A DNA stretch of 64,000 nucleotides from Chloroflexota bacterium (lineage in GTDB: Bacteria; Chloroflexota; Limnocylindria; QHBO01): NCBI GenBank assembly GCA_038040195.1, contig JBBPIR010000001.1, forward strand, positions 1 to 64,000, read 5' to 3'. Positions 8,831 to 16,970 of the stretch are shown here, in pieces; within the stretch, counting starts at the first letter, position 1; each line of letters begins with the position of its first letter. A program made the translations under genes and the position numbers. Below the pieces are notes generated by a model. The model had not been told where the DNA came from. It did no database searches and worked only from the letters and a program-made list of their open reading frames with translations.

Positions 8831-8854
8831 TGAGGGTACGAATGAGGGTACAGA
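8831..8854 (+). repeat. Tandem 12-bp arm-like repeat right of core copy 4
   Basis: TGAGGGTACGAA and TGAGGGTACAGA begin 80 nt after core copy 4. The same TGAGGGTAC unit pair occurs at 13340-13363 next to the tRNA, which marks the element 8730-13444. Confidence 0.7.
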
Positions 8855-8944
8855 GGCTGCACCGACGAAGCGGTTCAATCCAATGTCGCCCGGGCTTGTC
8901 GGCCGCCTGCCGAACCGCTGTCATTTCCGAGCACCCGCCCGCGC

Positions 8945-9250
8945 GTGGAGTCCTACGAGGCGTTGACTGCTCCGCTGGGCCGAGCCTGGGGCACCCTCGG
9001 GTGGTGGACTCCCCCGGCCTCGGCCCGGGGCGCCGTCGGGCTCATCGGCTACCTCGCCTCGGTGCGAGACCGCGGGTCCGGGATACGCCCGTGGCTCGAC
9101 CTGTACGCCTACCCCGCGTTGCTGCTCTTCTACGCCTTCGGGCTGGGAGCAAGCGCGGCGCGCCGGTTCGACGGCCTCACGATGCTCTTCGATCAGCTGG
9201 TGCCTGACGCCCGCGGACAGCTGCACCCGGCCGTGGTTGAGCTCAATCAC
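8945..9250 (+). pseudogene. Gene fragment resembling the C-terminal part of a large STAND/defence-type protein
   Basis: Codons from the GTG at 8945 give a protein-like segment (ARGAVGLIGYLASVRDRG, YPALLLFYAFGLGASAARRF, DQLVPDARGQLHPAVVELNH). From memory it resembles the middle of large multi-domain proteins of the SIR2/DUF4062-STAND type; this is tentative. After about 9250 the frame turns into unrelated sequence and ends at 9307. No start region or catalytic domain is present, so it is read as a fragment carried in or damaged by element turnover. Confidence 0.4.
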
Positions 9251-9684
9251 CCGGCGTCATCGACCACGATGTCGCCAAGACTATGCCCGGGATGCAGCCC
9301 CAGCTGACCCCGTTGGTAGGTACGGACCTCTGGCTCAATCGAGCAAGCCGAATTCTCAAGCCACGACCGTGCCGGTCCCGTCGAGACGTCGCTTCATGCT
9401 CAATCAGCCCAGGAGTGGGGCGTCGCTGATCGGGACAGCGCATAGGGCACCCAGCCTGTCAAGGATATCGATGGCGGGCCGCCGTCGCTGGCCATGACCT
9501 GCCGCAACGGATCCTGTCGCCCCCTGAGGAACAGATTCGAGACCGGATCCTCCGTCTCAAGGCGGTCTCTGATGTTTGGCGGCTTCCGCCGATGTATCAG
9601 CACGGCCTGCCCCTCGGCGTAGGTCACGAGGTCGCATCCGTCTGGGCCATAGCGGTGGGGTACCCACAGGGGGACACTGGGGCC
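9251..9684. other. Stretch with one doubtful minus-strand frame
   Basis: No plus-strand gene. The minus strand is open from an ATG at 9696 to 9400 (98 aa, starting MGPHGPSVPLWVPHRYGPDG), without a recognised family and overlapping the start of the GGDEF-EAL gene. DNA at 9527-9576 resembles DNA at 12187-12236, on the other side of that gene, so the frame may be remnant DNA flanking the cargo. Confidence 0.3.
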
Positions 9685-12015
9685 ATGAGGACCCATGGCC
9701 TGAACGCGTCGGGCGCAAGACGATCGGGTGCGCTCCGGACCGGGTTGGCCCGACTGCGCCCACGGGCGTGGCTCGTCTTCCTCGGTGGAGGCCTTGGCCT
9801 CGCCGTCGCCGGAGCACTCATCGGTGACGAGAAGGCCTTCCAGCCGCTCCTGAACGCGATGGGATTGGCGGCCGCGGTGGCCATCCTCGCCGGCGTCAGG
9901 ATGCATCACCCGGCCCGACACCTGCCGTGGCAGCTGATCGCCCTCTGCACCGCCCTCACGACGATCGGGATCGGGATGGTTCCCAGGACCGGTGATGTCG
10001 CGATCGTGGGCCAGGCGATGACTGGCGCCGGTTTCGTGGCCGGCTTCAGTGGTTTCGTCATGCTCATGCGTGGTCGCATCCCGGGTGGCGAACGCGCAGC
10101 CTTCCTGGATGCGGCGATCCTCGCCTCTGGAACCGGCGTCCTGATCTGGGCATTCGGCTTCGCCCCGTACCTTCTGGCCGGACAGGGCAATACCGCAGCT
10201 GTGGCTGCCTTCTTCTACCCCGCCATCGTCGCATCGGCGGCGGTCGCCCCACTGTGGTTCCTCGGTGGGGCCCATCGCCCCGCGACCCGCCTCCTCGTCC
10301 TCCTCGCCCTTCTCACGCTTGCCCTCACGTTCATGGACATGCTGCGCGGCGTGATCGGCCATGGCGCGTTCCCCGGCCCGTACCTTCTGGCTGAATTCGC
10401 GTCACTGGCCGTCGTGAGTGCAGCCGCCCTTCATCCCTCGATGGCGATCGCGGCGGAGCGGCACAGCTCAGAGTTTCGGCCCATCGGCCGCCGTCGGATC
10501 GTGGCGCTGGCGGCCGCCCTTCTGGTCAATCCGGCGACCCTGGCGATCGAGGTCGCGAGCGGTCGGCAGGTCGATCCTGCGCCGTATCTCGTCGGCGGGA
10601 CGCTGATCGGCATCCTCGTCATCGCTCGCCTCGGCGGCGCTTTGCGGCAGCTCGGCGAAAGCCTTGGCGAACGCGATTCGCTGATGGAGCTGCTTCGCCG
10701 ACAGGCGCTCTTCGATGCGCTCACGTCGTTGCCCAATCGGAGCTTCTTCAATGACCGATTGACCGCCGCCATCGCGAACCGATCCGCCGACCGCCTGCTG
10801 GCGGTCCTGCTCGTCGATCTCGACGACTTCAAGGCGGTCAACGACAGCTACGGACACGAAGCGGGAGACGCGCTGCTGGTCGCCGTCGGCGAGCGGCTGC
10901 GCAAGGCGACCCGCGAGGGTGATACGGCGGCTCGATTCGGCGGCGACGAGTTCGTCATCGCCCTGCCAGCCTGCGCCGACCCACTGATGCCGATCGGCAT
11001 CGCCAAACGCGTCCTGGCGATGCTCGGCGAGCCGTTCGACGTCGGGGGTCACAGCCTGACGGTGAGCGCCAGCATCGGCGTGGCCGTGGCCGACCCCGGC
11101 GATCGAACCATCGACGATCTGGTCCGCAAGGCTGACGTCGCGATGTACCTGGCCAAGAGCCACGGCAAGGGCCGTGTCGAGGTCTTCGAGCCGTCGATGC
11201 AGGCGGCCGCGCCGACCAAGCTCCAACTCCAAACGGACCTTGCGGCCGGGATCACCGCCGGCGACCTGCGTCTCCACTACCAGCCGGTCGTGGACCTGGA
11301 CACCGGCCGGACGATCGGGTTCGAGGCGCTCGTTCGCTGGCTGCGGGACGGCCAGCTCATCCCGCCGCTCGACTTCATCCCGTTGGCGGAATCGAGCGGG
11401 CTGATCGGCCCACTGACCGACTGGGTCATCGAGGAGGCCTGCCGCATGACGGCGGCCACGGGCAGACGCGGTGAGCGTCCGTGGGTCAGTGTGAACCTGT
11501 CGTCGAGCCAACTCGTGCGCCAGGATATCGTCGCTCGGATCGGCCGCACTCTCGAGGCGACCGGCCTGGCTGCGGATCGCCTGATCGTCGAGATCACGGA
11601 GTCGTCCCTGCTCGAGATCGATGTAGCTCGGCCGGCCCTCGAACGCTTGAGCGAGATCGGCGTCCGTGTCGCCATCGACGACTTCGGGACCGGCTATTCG
11701 GCGCTGAGCTATCTCGCACACCTGCCGATCGACATCGTCAAGATCGACCGTTGGTTCGTCCACGCGCTTCAGAAAGCGGGCCCCGAGGAAGCCATCGCCT
11801 CGGCCATCATCGCCCTCGCCAAGCGGCTCAAGTTGACGACGATCGGCGAGGGGATCGAGACCGCGGCCCAGCTCGACCAGCTCGCGTCGCTCGGTTGCGA
11901 TCTCGGCCAGGGCTTCTTCCTGGGCGTACCCGCTCCTGAGCAGCACCTGCGCCCCGTCTCATCGTCGCGGCGCAGCCGGGCGCGGCAGGCCAGCCTCGGC
12001 AGCCTCATCGCCTGA
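9685..12015 (+). CDS. Membrane GGDEF-EAL protein (c-di-GMP synthesis/degradation)
   Basis: The product has 776 residues. The first ~300 contain about eight to ten hydrophobic helices (GGGLGLAVAGALIG, AAVAILAGV, FSGFVMLMRG and others), a membrane sensor module. The GGDEF domain has an intact catalytic motif RFGGDEF (~419) preceded five residues earlier by RxxD (REGD), the c-di-GMP inhibitory site. The EAL domain has EALVRW (~545), ITESSLLEID, DDFGTGYSALSYL, VKIDRWF and GEGIET, so its metal-binding residues look intact. It could both make and hydrolyse c-di-GMP. The ATG at 9685 follows AGGGGGACA and is preferred to upstream in-frame codons. It is cargo of the rightmost element. Confidence 0.92.
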   Translation: MRTHGLNASGARRSGALRTGLARLRPRAWLVFLGGGLGLAVAGALIGDEKAFQPLLNAMGLAAAVAILAGVRMHHPARHLPWQLIALCTALTTIGIGMVPRTGDVAIVGQAMTGAGFVAGFSGFVMLMRGRIPGGERAAFLDAAILASGTGVLIWAFGFAPYLLAGQGNTAAVAAFFYPAIVASAAVAPLWFLGGAHRPATRLLVLLALLTLALTFMDMLRGVIGHGAFPGPYLLAEFASLAVVSAAALHPSMAIAAERHSSEFRPIGRRRIVALAAALLVNPATLAIEVASGRQVDPAPYLVGGTLIGILVIARLGGALRQLGESLGERDSLMELLRRQALFDALTSLPNRSFFNDRLTAAIANRSADRLLAVLLVDLDDFKAVNDSYGHEAGDALLVAVGERLRKATREGDTAARFGGDEFVIALPACADPLMPIGIAKRVLAMLGEPFDVGGHSLTVSASIGVAVADPGDRTIDDLVRKADVAMYLAKSHGKGRVEVFEPSMQAAAPTKLQLQTDLAAGITAGDLRLHYQPVVDLDTGRTIGFEALVRWLRDGQLIPPLDFIPLAESSGLIGPLTDWVIEEACRMTAATGRRGERPWVSVNLSSSQLVRQDIVARIGRTLEATGLAADRLIVEITESSLLEIDVARPALERLSEIGVRVAIDDFGTGYSALSYLAHLPIDIVKIDRWFVHALQKAGPEEAIASAIIALAKRLKLTTIGEGIETAAQLDQLASLGCDLGQGFFLGVPAPEQHLRPVSSSRRSRARQASLGSLIA

Positions 12016-12572
12016 CGCAGCGGGCTCGGCTGCGGCGCCCGTGGAACTCCCCGCGGTGAAAACCGGCAGATGCCCCTCAGCTGGGCGTTCGTCAGCCGGT
12101 CCCGGTCAGGTGCACGCCGGGCGGGCAGATGACACAAATGCGGCAGCGAGGCCGCCGCACTCGCCCGCAGGGGCGCCCGCTGCTCGCCTGAGGAACACAT
12201 TCAGGACAGGTTCCTCGTGAACCGGTCCGCAGTCTGTGCGATTTCTGCAGGAAATCGAGGGTGGCCACGCTCATCTGTGCGCGGTTCGCTTCTCACGGGA
12301 ACGAGGACCTGCGCAGCCGTCGAGGTCATTCGATAGGTCGGGTCGTGGCCGCGGTCACGGTCGCGCGCCGAACTCGGATCAGGGAGGGGTCAGGGATCGG
12401 GCCATGCCCCCGGCGACGCCCCGAACCCGGCGCCCGCTATCCTGCCCCGATGACGCGACAACGGATCCCGGACGATGCCCTCTCGGCCGCGCATCCTGGG
12501 CCGTGCTGCCCGCATCGAAGGCGAAGTAGCCGAGCTTCTGGAGGTACCTTCCGCAGGGCCGTCGGGCGGGCC
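12016..12572. other. Stretch without a convincing gene
   Basis: No recognisable protein. The segment 12187-12236 resembles 9527-9576 upstream of the GGDEF-EAL gene. From about 12440 the sequence looks like decayed upstream portions of the recombinase fragment that follows, in more than one frame. Confidence 0.4.
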
Positions 12573-13263
12573 GATCCGCCGGTCCCCGACGTGTTCTGGG
12601 AGCGGGTAGCCGCGCTGCGAAGCTCGCGAGCTCGACACGGCGGTAGCCGTAGCCCAGCACGACCGGACATGCTCAAGGGGCTGCTCCACTGCGTCTGCGG
12701 TCAGCGAATCCGGACTGACGGGACGATGGGTACTCCACCGCGCCAGCGCAAGATGCACCCTCGCCACGATGAGTGCCCAGAGTGGGGTCCCAAGGCGTCC
12801 TATAGCTCCGACGCGTACGAACCGTGGGTGGTGGGGCAGGTCACGGGAGTCCGAGTCGACGACGTCACGGTCGAGCGTATCGTTCGCGTCCTCTCGACGC
12901 CCAGCGTCACGCCAAGCGACGTTAGCCGAGCTCGCGTCGAGCGGATGAAGCGAGATCTTGCCCTCGATCACGCCGCTGGTCAGCTCGACGACGCGACCTA
13001 CCTGGCAAGGATGGCTACCCTGCGGACCGAGCTCGCCACTGCCGAGGAACGCGAGCCGACTCATGCGGTGGCTTCGGCCGACAAGGTGATCGCGAAGCTG
13101 CGAGCACTGCCCGAGACGTGGGCGATGGCAACTCCCGACGGCCGCGCCGAGCTGCTACACGCGATCTACGAACGCATCGTTGTCAGGGGCCCCGAGTTTA
13201 TTTCGGCCCGTCTGACCATTCCGACGCCTACGTCGATCTGGTGCTCGCCTGGGCCGCCCGCTA
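12573..13263 (+). pseudogene. Large serine recombinase, C-terminal remnant
   Basis: Starting with DPPVPDVFWERVAALR, the reading frame matches the end of the recombinase domain, the zinc beta-ribbon (LLHCVCGQRIRTDGTMG), and a coiled-coil region (VERMKRDLALDHAAGQLDDATYLARM). The N-terminal resolvase domain with the catalytic Ser is absent, and preceding codons do not continue the family. Near 13195-13205 the frame shifts: the natural end appears to be SDAYVDLVLAWAAR with a TAG at 13261-13263. It cannot be an active recombinase. It lies about 75 bp from the element-end repeats, so it may be the vestige of an earlier mobile element. Confidence 0.75.
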
Positions 13264-13339
13264 GTGGAACGTGTCGAGCGCCAGGTTGAATTGCCTAAGC
13301 TTGACCCAGGACACGGGGCGCCGCTTCGGCCTCGACGTT

Positions 13340-13363
13340 TGAGGGTACAAACGAGGGTACGGC
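13340..13363 (+). repeat. Tandem 12-bp arm-like repeat left of the tRNA-Glu core
   Basis: TGAGGGTACAAA and CGAGGGTACGGC end 60 nt before the tRNA 3' end. The unit equals that at 8831-8854, so the two pairs bound one element of about 4.7 kb. Confidence 0.7.
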
Positions 13364-13379
13364 GGATTCCGCGGCCACG

Positions 13380-13412
13380 AAAAAGCCCCGATTCACGCTC
13401 AGAATCGGGGCT
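13380..13412 (-). terminator. Rho-independent terminator of tRNA-Glu
   Basis: On the minus strand a 10-bp stem (AGCCCCGATT / AATCGGGGCT) with a 9-nt loop is followed by five T. It starts about 12 nt beyond the tRNA CCA. It lies on the element side of the att core, so the element would have supplied or preserved a terminator at the junction. Confidence 0.85.
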
Positions 13413-13423
13413 CCGGGATGAGA

Positions 13424-13444
13424 TTGGTACCGCATACCGGATTC
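13424..13444 (-). repeat. tRNA-Glu 3'-end core, resident copy 5
   Basis: The intact target: 21 bp made of the CCA, acceptor 3' strand and T-stem of the tRNA-Glu gene, plus one flanking base. Identity with copies 1, 3 and 4 begins one base outside the CCA end. Confidence 0.85.
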
Positions 13445-13501
13445 GAACCGGTGATCTCCGCCTTGAGAGGGCGGTGTCCTAGGCCTCTAGACGAATGCGG
13501 C
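13425..13501 (-). tRNA. tRNA-Glu (anticodon CTC)
   Basis: The cloverleaf folds by eye: acceptor GCCGCAT with ATGCGGT, D-arm GTCTAGAGGCCTAGGAC, anticodon stem CCGCC/GGCGG around loop CTCTCAA (anticodon CTC, reading GAG), and T-arm ACCGG-TTCGAAT-CCGGT. Discriminator A and CCA are encoded. A promoter (13538-13566) and terminator (13380-13412) flank it. Its 3' end is the repeated integration core of the island to the left. Confidence 0.95.
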
Positions 13502-13537
13502 CCGGCGCCGCGCGTCCTGTTGGGACGGGCCGGCGGG

Positions 13538-13566
13538 AGTATAACAACGGTCCTTCCAGGCCCCAA
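13538..13566 (-). promoter_or_regulatory. Sigma70-type promoter of tRNA-Glu
   Basis: On the minus strand TTGGGG (13561-13566) and TATACT (13538-13543) are separated by 17 bp, placing the start about 30 nt before the tRNA. Confidence 0.75.
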
Positions 13567-13583
13567 GTGAAGGGACTTCCCAC

Positions 13584-14024
13584 GTGCGCGTCCAGAGCCA
13601 GATCACGGTGAACCGCCCATCCGACCAGGTCTTCGCGGCCATCACCGATGCCAACATCACGACCAAGTGGGCGTCGGCCACCGAGAGGTCGTGGTGGGTC
13701 ACGCCGCCCCCGGACGGCGTTGGATCGGTCCGCCGCGCCACGGGAACGGTGATGGGCCAGCCGTTCGAGAACGAGGCCAAGGTCATCGAGCACGACCCGC
13801 CCCGCCGCCAGGTGATGTCCGGCCAGGAGTCGGGCGTGAAGTTCCAGGTCGCCCTGGACTTCGTTCCGGAGGCGGATGGAACGCACATCACCGTGACCTC
13901 CGACATTCAGCTGAGCGGAGGGATGCGATTCCTCGGACCGATGATCTCGCATAAGTACCGGCAGATGTGGGACGTCGATCTGGCCGCCTTCAAGCGGATG
14001 ATGGAGGCTGGCGAGCTGCCGTAG
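13584..14024 (+). CDS. SRPBCC (START/AHSA1-like) family protein
   Basis: The product has 146 residues. It opens with the family signature QITVNRPSDQVFAAITDANITTKWA and ends with the long C-terminal helix (DVDLAAFKRMMEAGEL). The fold is a hydrophobic ligand-binding cavity; the ligand is unknown. GTG start; the tRNA-Glu promoter lies just upstream on the other strand. It is probably the chromosomal flank right of the island. Confidence 0.8.
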   Translation: MRVQSQITVNRPSDQVFAAITDANITTKWASATERSWWVTPPPDGVGSVRRATGTVMGQPFENEAKVIEHDPPRRQVMSGQESGVKFQVALDFVPEADGTHITVTSDIQLSGGMRFLGPMISHKYRQMWDVDLAAFKRMMEAGELP

Positions 14025-14027
14025 GTC

Positions 14028-14224
14028 GCGGCTCGGGCGACCTCGCCCGGGCTCGACTGCAGGCGTCGGACGCGGACCGCCAGCTCGACCGCCGTGGCGA
14101 CCTGGGCCTGGACAGCGCCCAGGCGGCGCACCACCTCCGCGACAGACCGCGTACCGACCGGTTCGAGGAGGTGCCGCTGCATCCGCCAGGCGAGGGCCTG
14201 GGGCCAGGTGATCCTCTCGACCAT
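14028..14224 (-). pseudogene. Truncated winged-helix DNA-binding protein (HTH_42/AlkX-like)
   Basis: The N-terminal ~62 residues (ITWPQALAWRMQRHLLEPVG, EVVRRLGAVQAQVATAVELAV, SSPGEVARA) match the start of the long winged-helix family whose intact members have about 350-400 residues. Family character stops at about 14038, next to the stop codon of the SRPBCC gene, and the frame then runs antisense through that gene. The C-terminal part was lost. Confidence 0.6.
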
Positions 14225-14267
14225 GCGTCGCGCCTGGGACCGGTCTGTTACGCGACGCCTACACGGC

Positions 14268-14693
14268 TCAATACGTGATCGTCTGGCCGTCGGTCGCGGC
14301 GGAGACGCGGATCACCTCGTCGATTACGTCGAGATCGACATCGGACAGGCGCTTGAAGCGGATGCAGCCTCTGCCCAGGTTCGCTTTGGCGAGCCGCGCG
14401 GCGAACGGCTCCAGGCCGATGGGACCCGCGTAGAGCGAGATGTACTGCTTGTTCGATGCGATGGCCAGGCACATCCAATCGCCCGTTCGGCCTGACCTGC
14501 CCCGATACGAATAGCGACCGTAGCTCAGGAATCCGCGGTCGACGTACCGGCGCAATCCGGGTACCAGCTTCCGGATCCGGGCATCCAGCTCCTCCAACTG
14601 CGGTCGGCGGACGTCATCCAGCGCCGCCAACCATGCGTCGGGGTCTGTCGGGCCAGTCGGTGTCTGGCCGTACATGCCCTGTTGCGTCGCCAT
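14268..14693 (-). CDS. DUF1801 family protein
   Basis: The product has 141 residues with the DUF1801 pattern: DPDAWLAALDDVRRPQLEEL, IRKLVPGLRRYVDRGFLSYG, WMCLAIASNKQYISLYAG and a terminal FKRLSDVDLDVIDEVIR. The fold is small and alpha/beta and the biochemical role is not established. It is the last gene of the minus-strand run that starts at 22361, 50 bp after the hydrolase gene, with a purine-rich AGGAGGACC before its start. Confidence 0.8.
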   Translation of the reverse strand: MATQQGMYGQTPTGPTDPDAWLAALDDVRRPQLEELDARIRKLVPGLRRYVDRGFLSYGRYSYRGRSGRTGDWMCLAIASNKQYISLYAGPIGLEPFAARLAKANLGRGCIRFKRLSDVDLDVIDEVIRVSAATDGQTITY

Positions 14694-14743
14694 CGTGGTC
14701 CTCCTGGTCGTGGGGCGGTGAGGGCGTGGCTAGCGGCGGGTGG

Positions 14744-15610
14744 CTAGCGGCGGGACGCTCCCACCAGGTCGGCGTTGGCGGCCATCATCCCGTGGCGCCG
14801 CTCCTCCAACCAGCCGAGGATGGACGCGGCCACCGCCGGCCACGTCTCGGAACCCATGACCAGCCCGAAATGGCTGGCCCCAGGGATGTATTCGTAGGTC
14901 GCGCCCAGCAGGTCGGCGGTCCGACGCGCCTCCGACGGATGGATGACGTCGTCCAGGCCGGCACCGATGACCAGCGTCGGCATCCGGATCAGCCCCGGGT
15001 CGATGGCCACGCCCAGCATCCGTTCCTGGCGGGCTCGCCCCGACTCGTGCGCGCCGGCCAGCAGCTCCTGCATCTTGGACAGCTCCTCATCGGTCATGTC
15101 GGGCATCCAGGCTCGCAGCTCGTCCAGGGGGGCCAGCCAGCCCCACCACGCGGCGTCGTACACGCCCGGGACGGATTTCAGCTCATGGTCGGCCGGGCGT
15201 CGGGGGAGGGCCGCGGCCGGCGGGGAAGGTGCCAGCAGGACGAGGCCCAGCACGGGGCGCGACTGGGCGTACAGCAGCGCGGCCAGGGCCCCCATCCCCC
15301 ACCCGATCAGCACCGGGGGACGCCCCAGCTGGCGGGCCGCGATCCCGATGTCATCGGCGTAATCGCGCATCCGGGTGTCCTCCAGATCGGCCAGATCAGA
15401 GGTGAAGTGGCCGCGCAGGTTCAGGGCATGCGCCTCCCAGCCGCGTTCGGCGAAATAGGACGCGAAACTCGACCACAGCCATGACCCGGTGAGCACGCCA
15501 TGCACCAGCAGAAGTGGGGGTTTGCGGCTGCGACGTTCGGGCTGATGGGTCTCGACGTGGATCCCTTCGGGCTCGATGAAGACCTCGTCGCGCTTGATGG
15601 CCTGGACCAC
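14744..15610 (-). CDS. Alpha/beta-hydrolase fold protein with Gly at the nucleophile position
   Basis: The product has 288 residues. It carries the oxyanion-hole strand LLLVHGVLTGSWLW and the acid and histidine regions (GAGLDDVIHPSEARR, GASHFGLV). The nucleophile elbow reads IGWGMGALA (~100), so the usual GxSxG serine is Gly; the codon is GGG. Either it is not a classical hydrolase or it uses other chemistry. GTG start, 7 bp after the DUF1015 gene, so probably co-translated. Confidence 0.8.
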   Translation of the reverse strand: MVQAIKRDEVFIEPEGIHVETHQPERRSRKPPLLLVHGVLTGSWLWSSFASYFAERGWEAHALNLRGHFTSDLADLEDTRMRDYADDIGIAARQLGRPPVLIGWGMGALAALLYAQSRPVLGLVLLAPSPPAAALPRRPADHELKSVPGVYDAAWWGWLAPLDELRAWMPDMTDEELSKMQELLAGAHESGRARQERMLGVAIDPGLIRMPTLVIGAGLDDVIHPSEARRTADLLGATYEYIPGASHFGLVMGSETWPAVAASILGWLEERRHGMMAANADLVGASRR

Positions 15611-15617
15611 GGTGTAC

Positions 15618-16961
15618 TCAACCCTCCAGCGGATAGAAGACCATCCCGGTCAGCAGCTTCGGATAGAAGTAGGTCGACTTCTGCGGCATGACGTCCCCGG
15701 CAGCCGCCACCGCGGTCAATTCCTCCAGCCGGGTGGGGCGCACCAGGATCGCCGCCGCCACCTCGCCGCGGGCAACGCGGGCGCGGGCATCGGCCTCGCT
15801 CCTAGTGTAGAGGAGCGTCTCCCCGCCGGCCACGTCCGCCTCGGTGATGCCCAGCCGGTCGCCGAGCAGCGCGGCATGCAGCAGCGCCAGGTCGAGCCGG
15901 CGGGCCGGCGCGCTGACCGGCTCGCGCCGCATCCGGTCGGCCGCGGCATCCACGTCTCCGATCAGGAGCCACCCCTCCCCGTCGGGCAGGACCAGCCCGA
16001 ACACGGCTTCGGTGGCATCGCGCAGGTCCGCCAGCCGCTGGGCCAGCTGCTCGGCTGCCACCGACACGGCCTGGAACAGTGGATCGGGGCCCTGCACCAG
16101 GTCGCGCAGCCGATCGGCATCGGCTCGGCGCAGGAGCCGATGGGTGGGCCGGATCTCGAGCTGCTCCTGGGCGGCATTGACCAGGACCGCCATCACCCAG
16201 TCCGCCGCCAGGGCGCCCGGCGCGGCGGCGCCGGGTATCGGTCTGGATCGGACCTCGGCCTGGTAGGACAGCGCAGTCTCATACCGATGGTGCCCGTCGG
16301 CGACCACCAGTCGCCTCCGGGACAGGTACGCGGCGAGGCCCTGGTCGGACTCGATCACACCGGTGCGATGCAAGAGCCCGTCCCCGTCGCGGGCCCGCCA
16401 CTCGTCGAAGACCGCCCGTTCGATGAGCGGCGCATAGCGCGCCGAGCGGTCCGCGTACAGCACCAGGATCGGGCTGAGCTGAGTCCGGGTCGCCTGGAGC
16501 AGCCCCAGTCGATCCTCCTTGGGGCCGGGCAGGGTGTGCTCATGAGGCCGAATGCCGGGCCCCCATGGTTCCAGGCGGATGCGGGCCAGGATCCCGCGCA
16601 CCGCCGCCGACTCCGCGGAGTCGGCCGCCTGATAGCGGTACGCGTACAACGCGGCCCGCGATCGAATGCTCAACGTCCCGTCCGCCTGCCAGGCCGCCAA
16701 TGCCTCGGCGGCCGCCCGGTGCGGGGCCGCCTCCGCGCTGAGCTCCAGGCGGACCGCGTTGCGCGGGTGGCGCGCCAGCAACGCCGCGCGCTGGGAGTCG
16801 TTGATGACGTCATACGGAGGGCAGACCAGATCGGTCAGGTCCGCAACGCGTCCGGGGGACGCTGCTCCCTCGCCCGGTCGTCGAACCCGGGCCGGGATCT
16901 CGCCGCTGCCGAACCGATCCAGTGCATAGCCGAGCCCGCGCAGCGGGCGCACCAGGGGCAT
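15618..16961 (-). CDS. DUF1015 family protein
   Basis: The product has 447 residues, typical of DUF1015. Marker segments are LVCPPYDVINDSQRAALLARHPRNAVRLEL, HEHTLPGPKEDRLGLLQATR and the most conserved VVADGHHRYETALSY (~240). The C-terminus (MPQKSTYFYPKLLTGMVFYP) is also typical. The biochemical function is not established; HH-R-ET looks like an active or nucleotide site. It starts 9 bp after the FG-GAP gene. Confidence 0.9.
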   Translation of the reverse strand: MPLVRPLRGLGYALDRFGSGEIPARVRRPGEGAASPGRVADLTDLVCPPYDVINDSQRAALLARHPRNAVRLELSAEAAPHRAAAEALAAWQADGTLSIRSRAALYAYRYQAADSAESAAVRGILARIRLEPWGPGIRPHEHTLPGPKEDRLGLLQATRTQLSPILVLYADRSARYAPLIERAVFDEWRARDGDGLLHRTGVIESDQGLAAYLSRRRLVVADGHHRYETALSYQAEVRSRPIPGAAAPGALAADWVMAVLVNAAQEQLEIRPTHRLLRRADADRLRDLVQGPDPLFQAVSVAAEQLAQRLADLRDATEAVFGLVLPDGEGWLLIGDVDAAADRMRREPVSAPARRLDLALLHAALLGDRLGITEADVAGGETLLYTRSEADARARVARGEVAAAILVRPTRLEELTAVAAAGDVMPQKSTYFYPKLLTGMVFYPLEG

Positions 16962-16970
16962 GGCCCGAGT

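Noticed and set aside
9400-9696. Minus-strand open frame of 98 codons before the GGDEF-EAL gene
   Set aside because: No family, overlaps the start of a well-supported gene, and part of it resembles non-coding DNA at 12187.
13264-13482. Plus-strand open frame running into the tRNA-Glu gene
   Set aside because: It reads antisense through the tRNA and terminator; the protein is an artefact of these elements.
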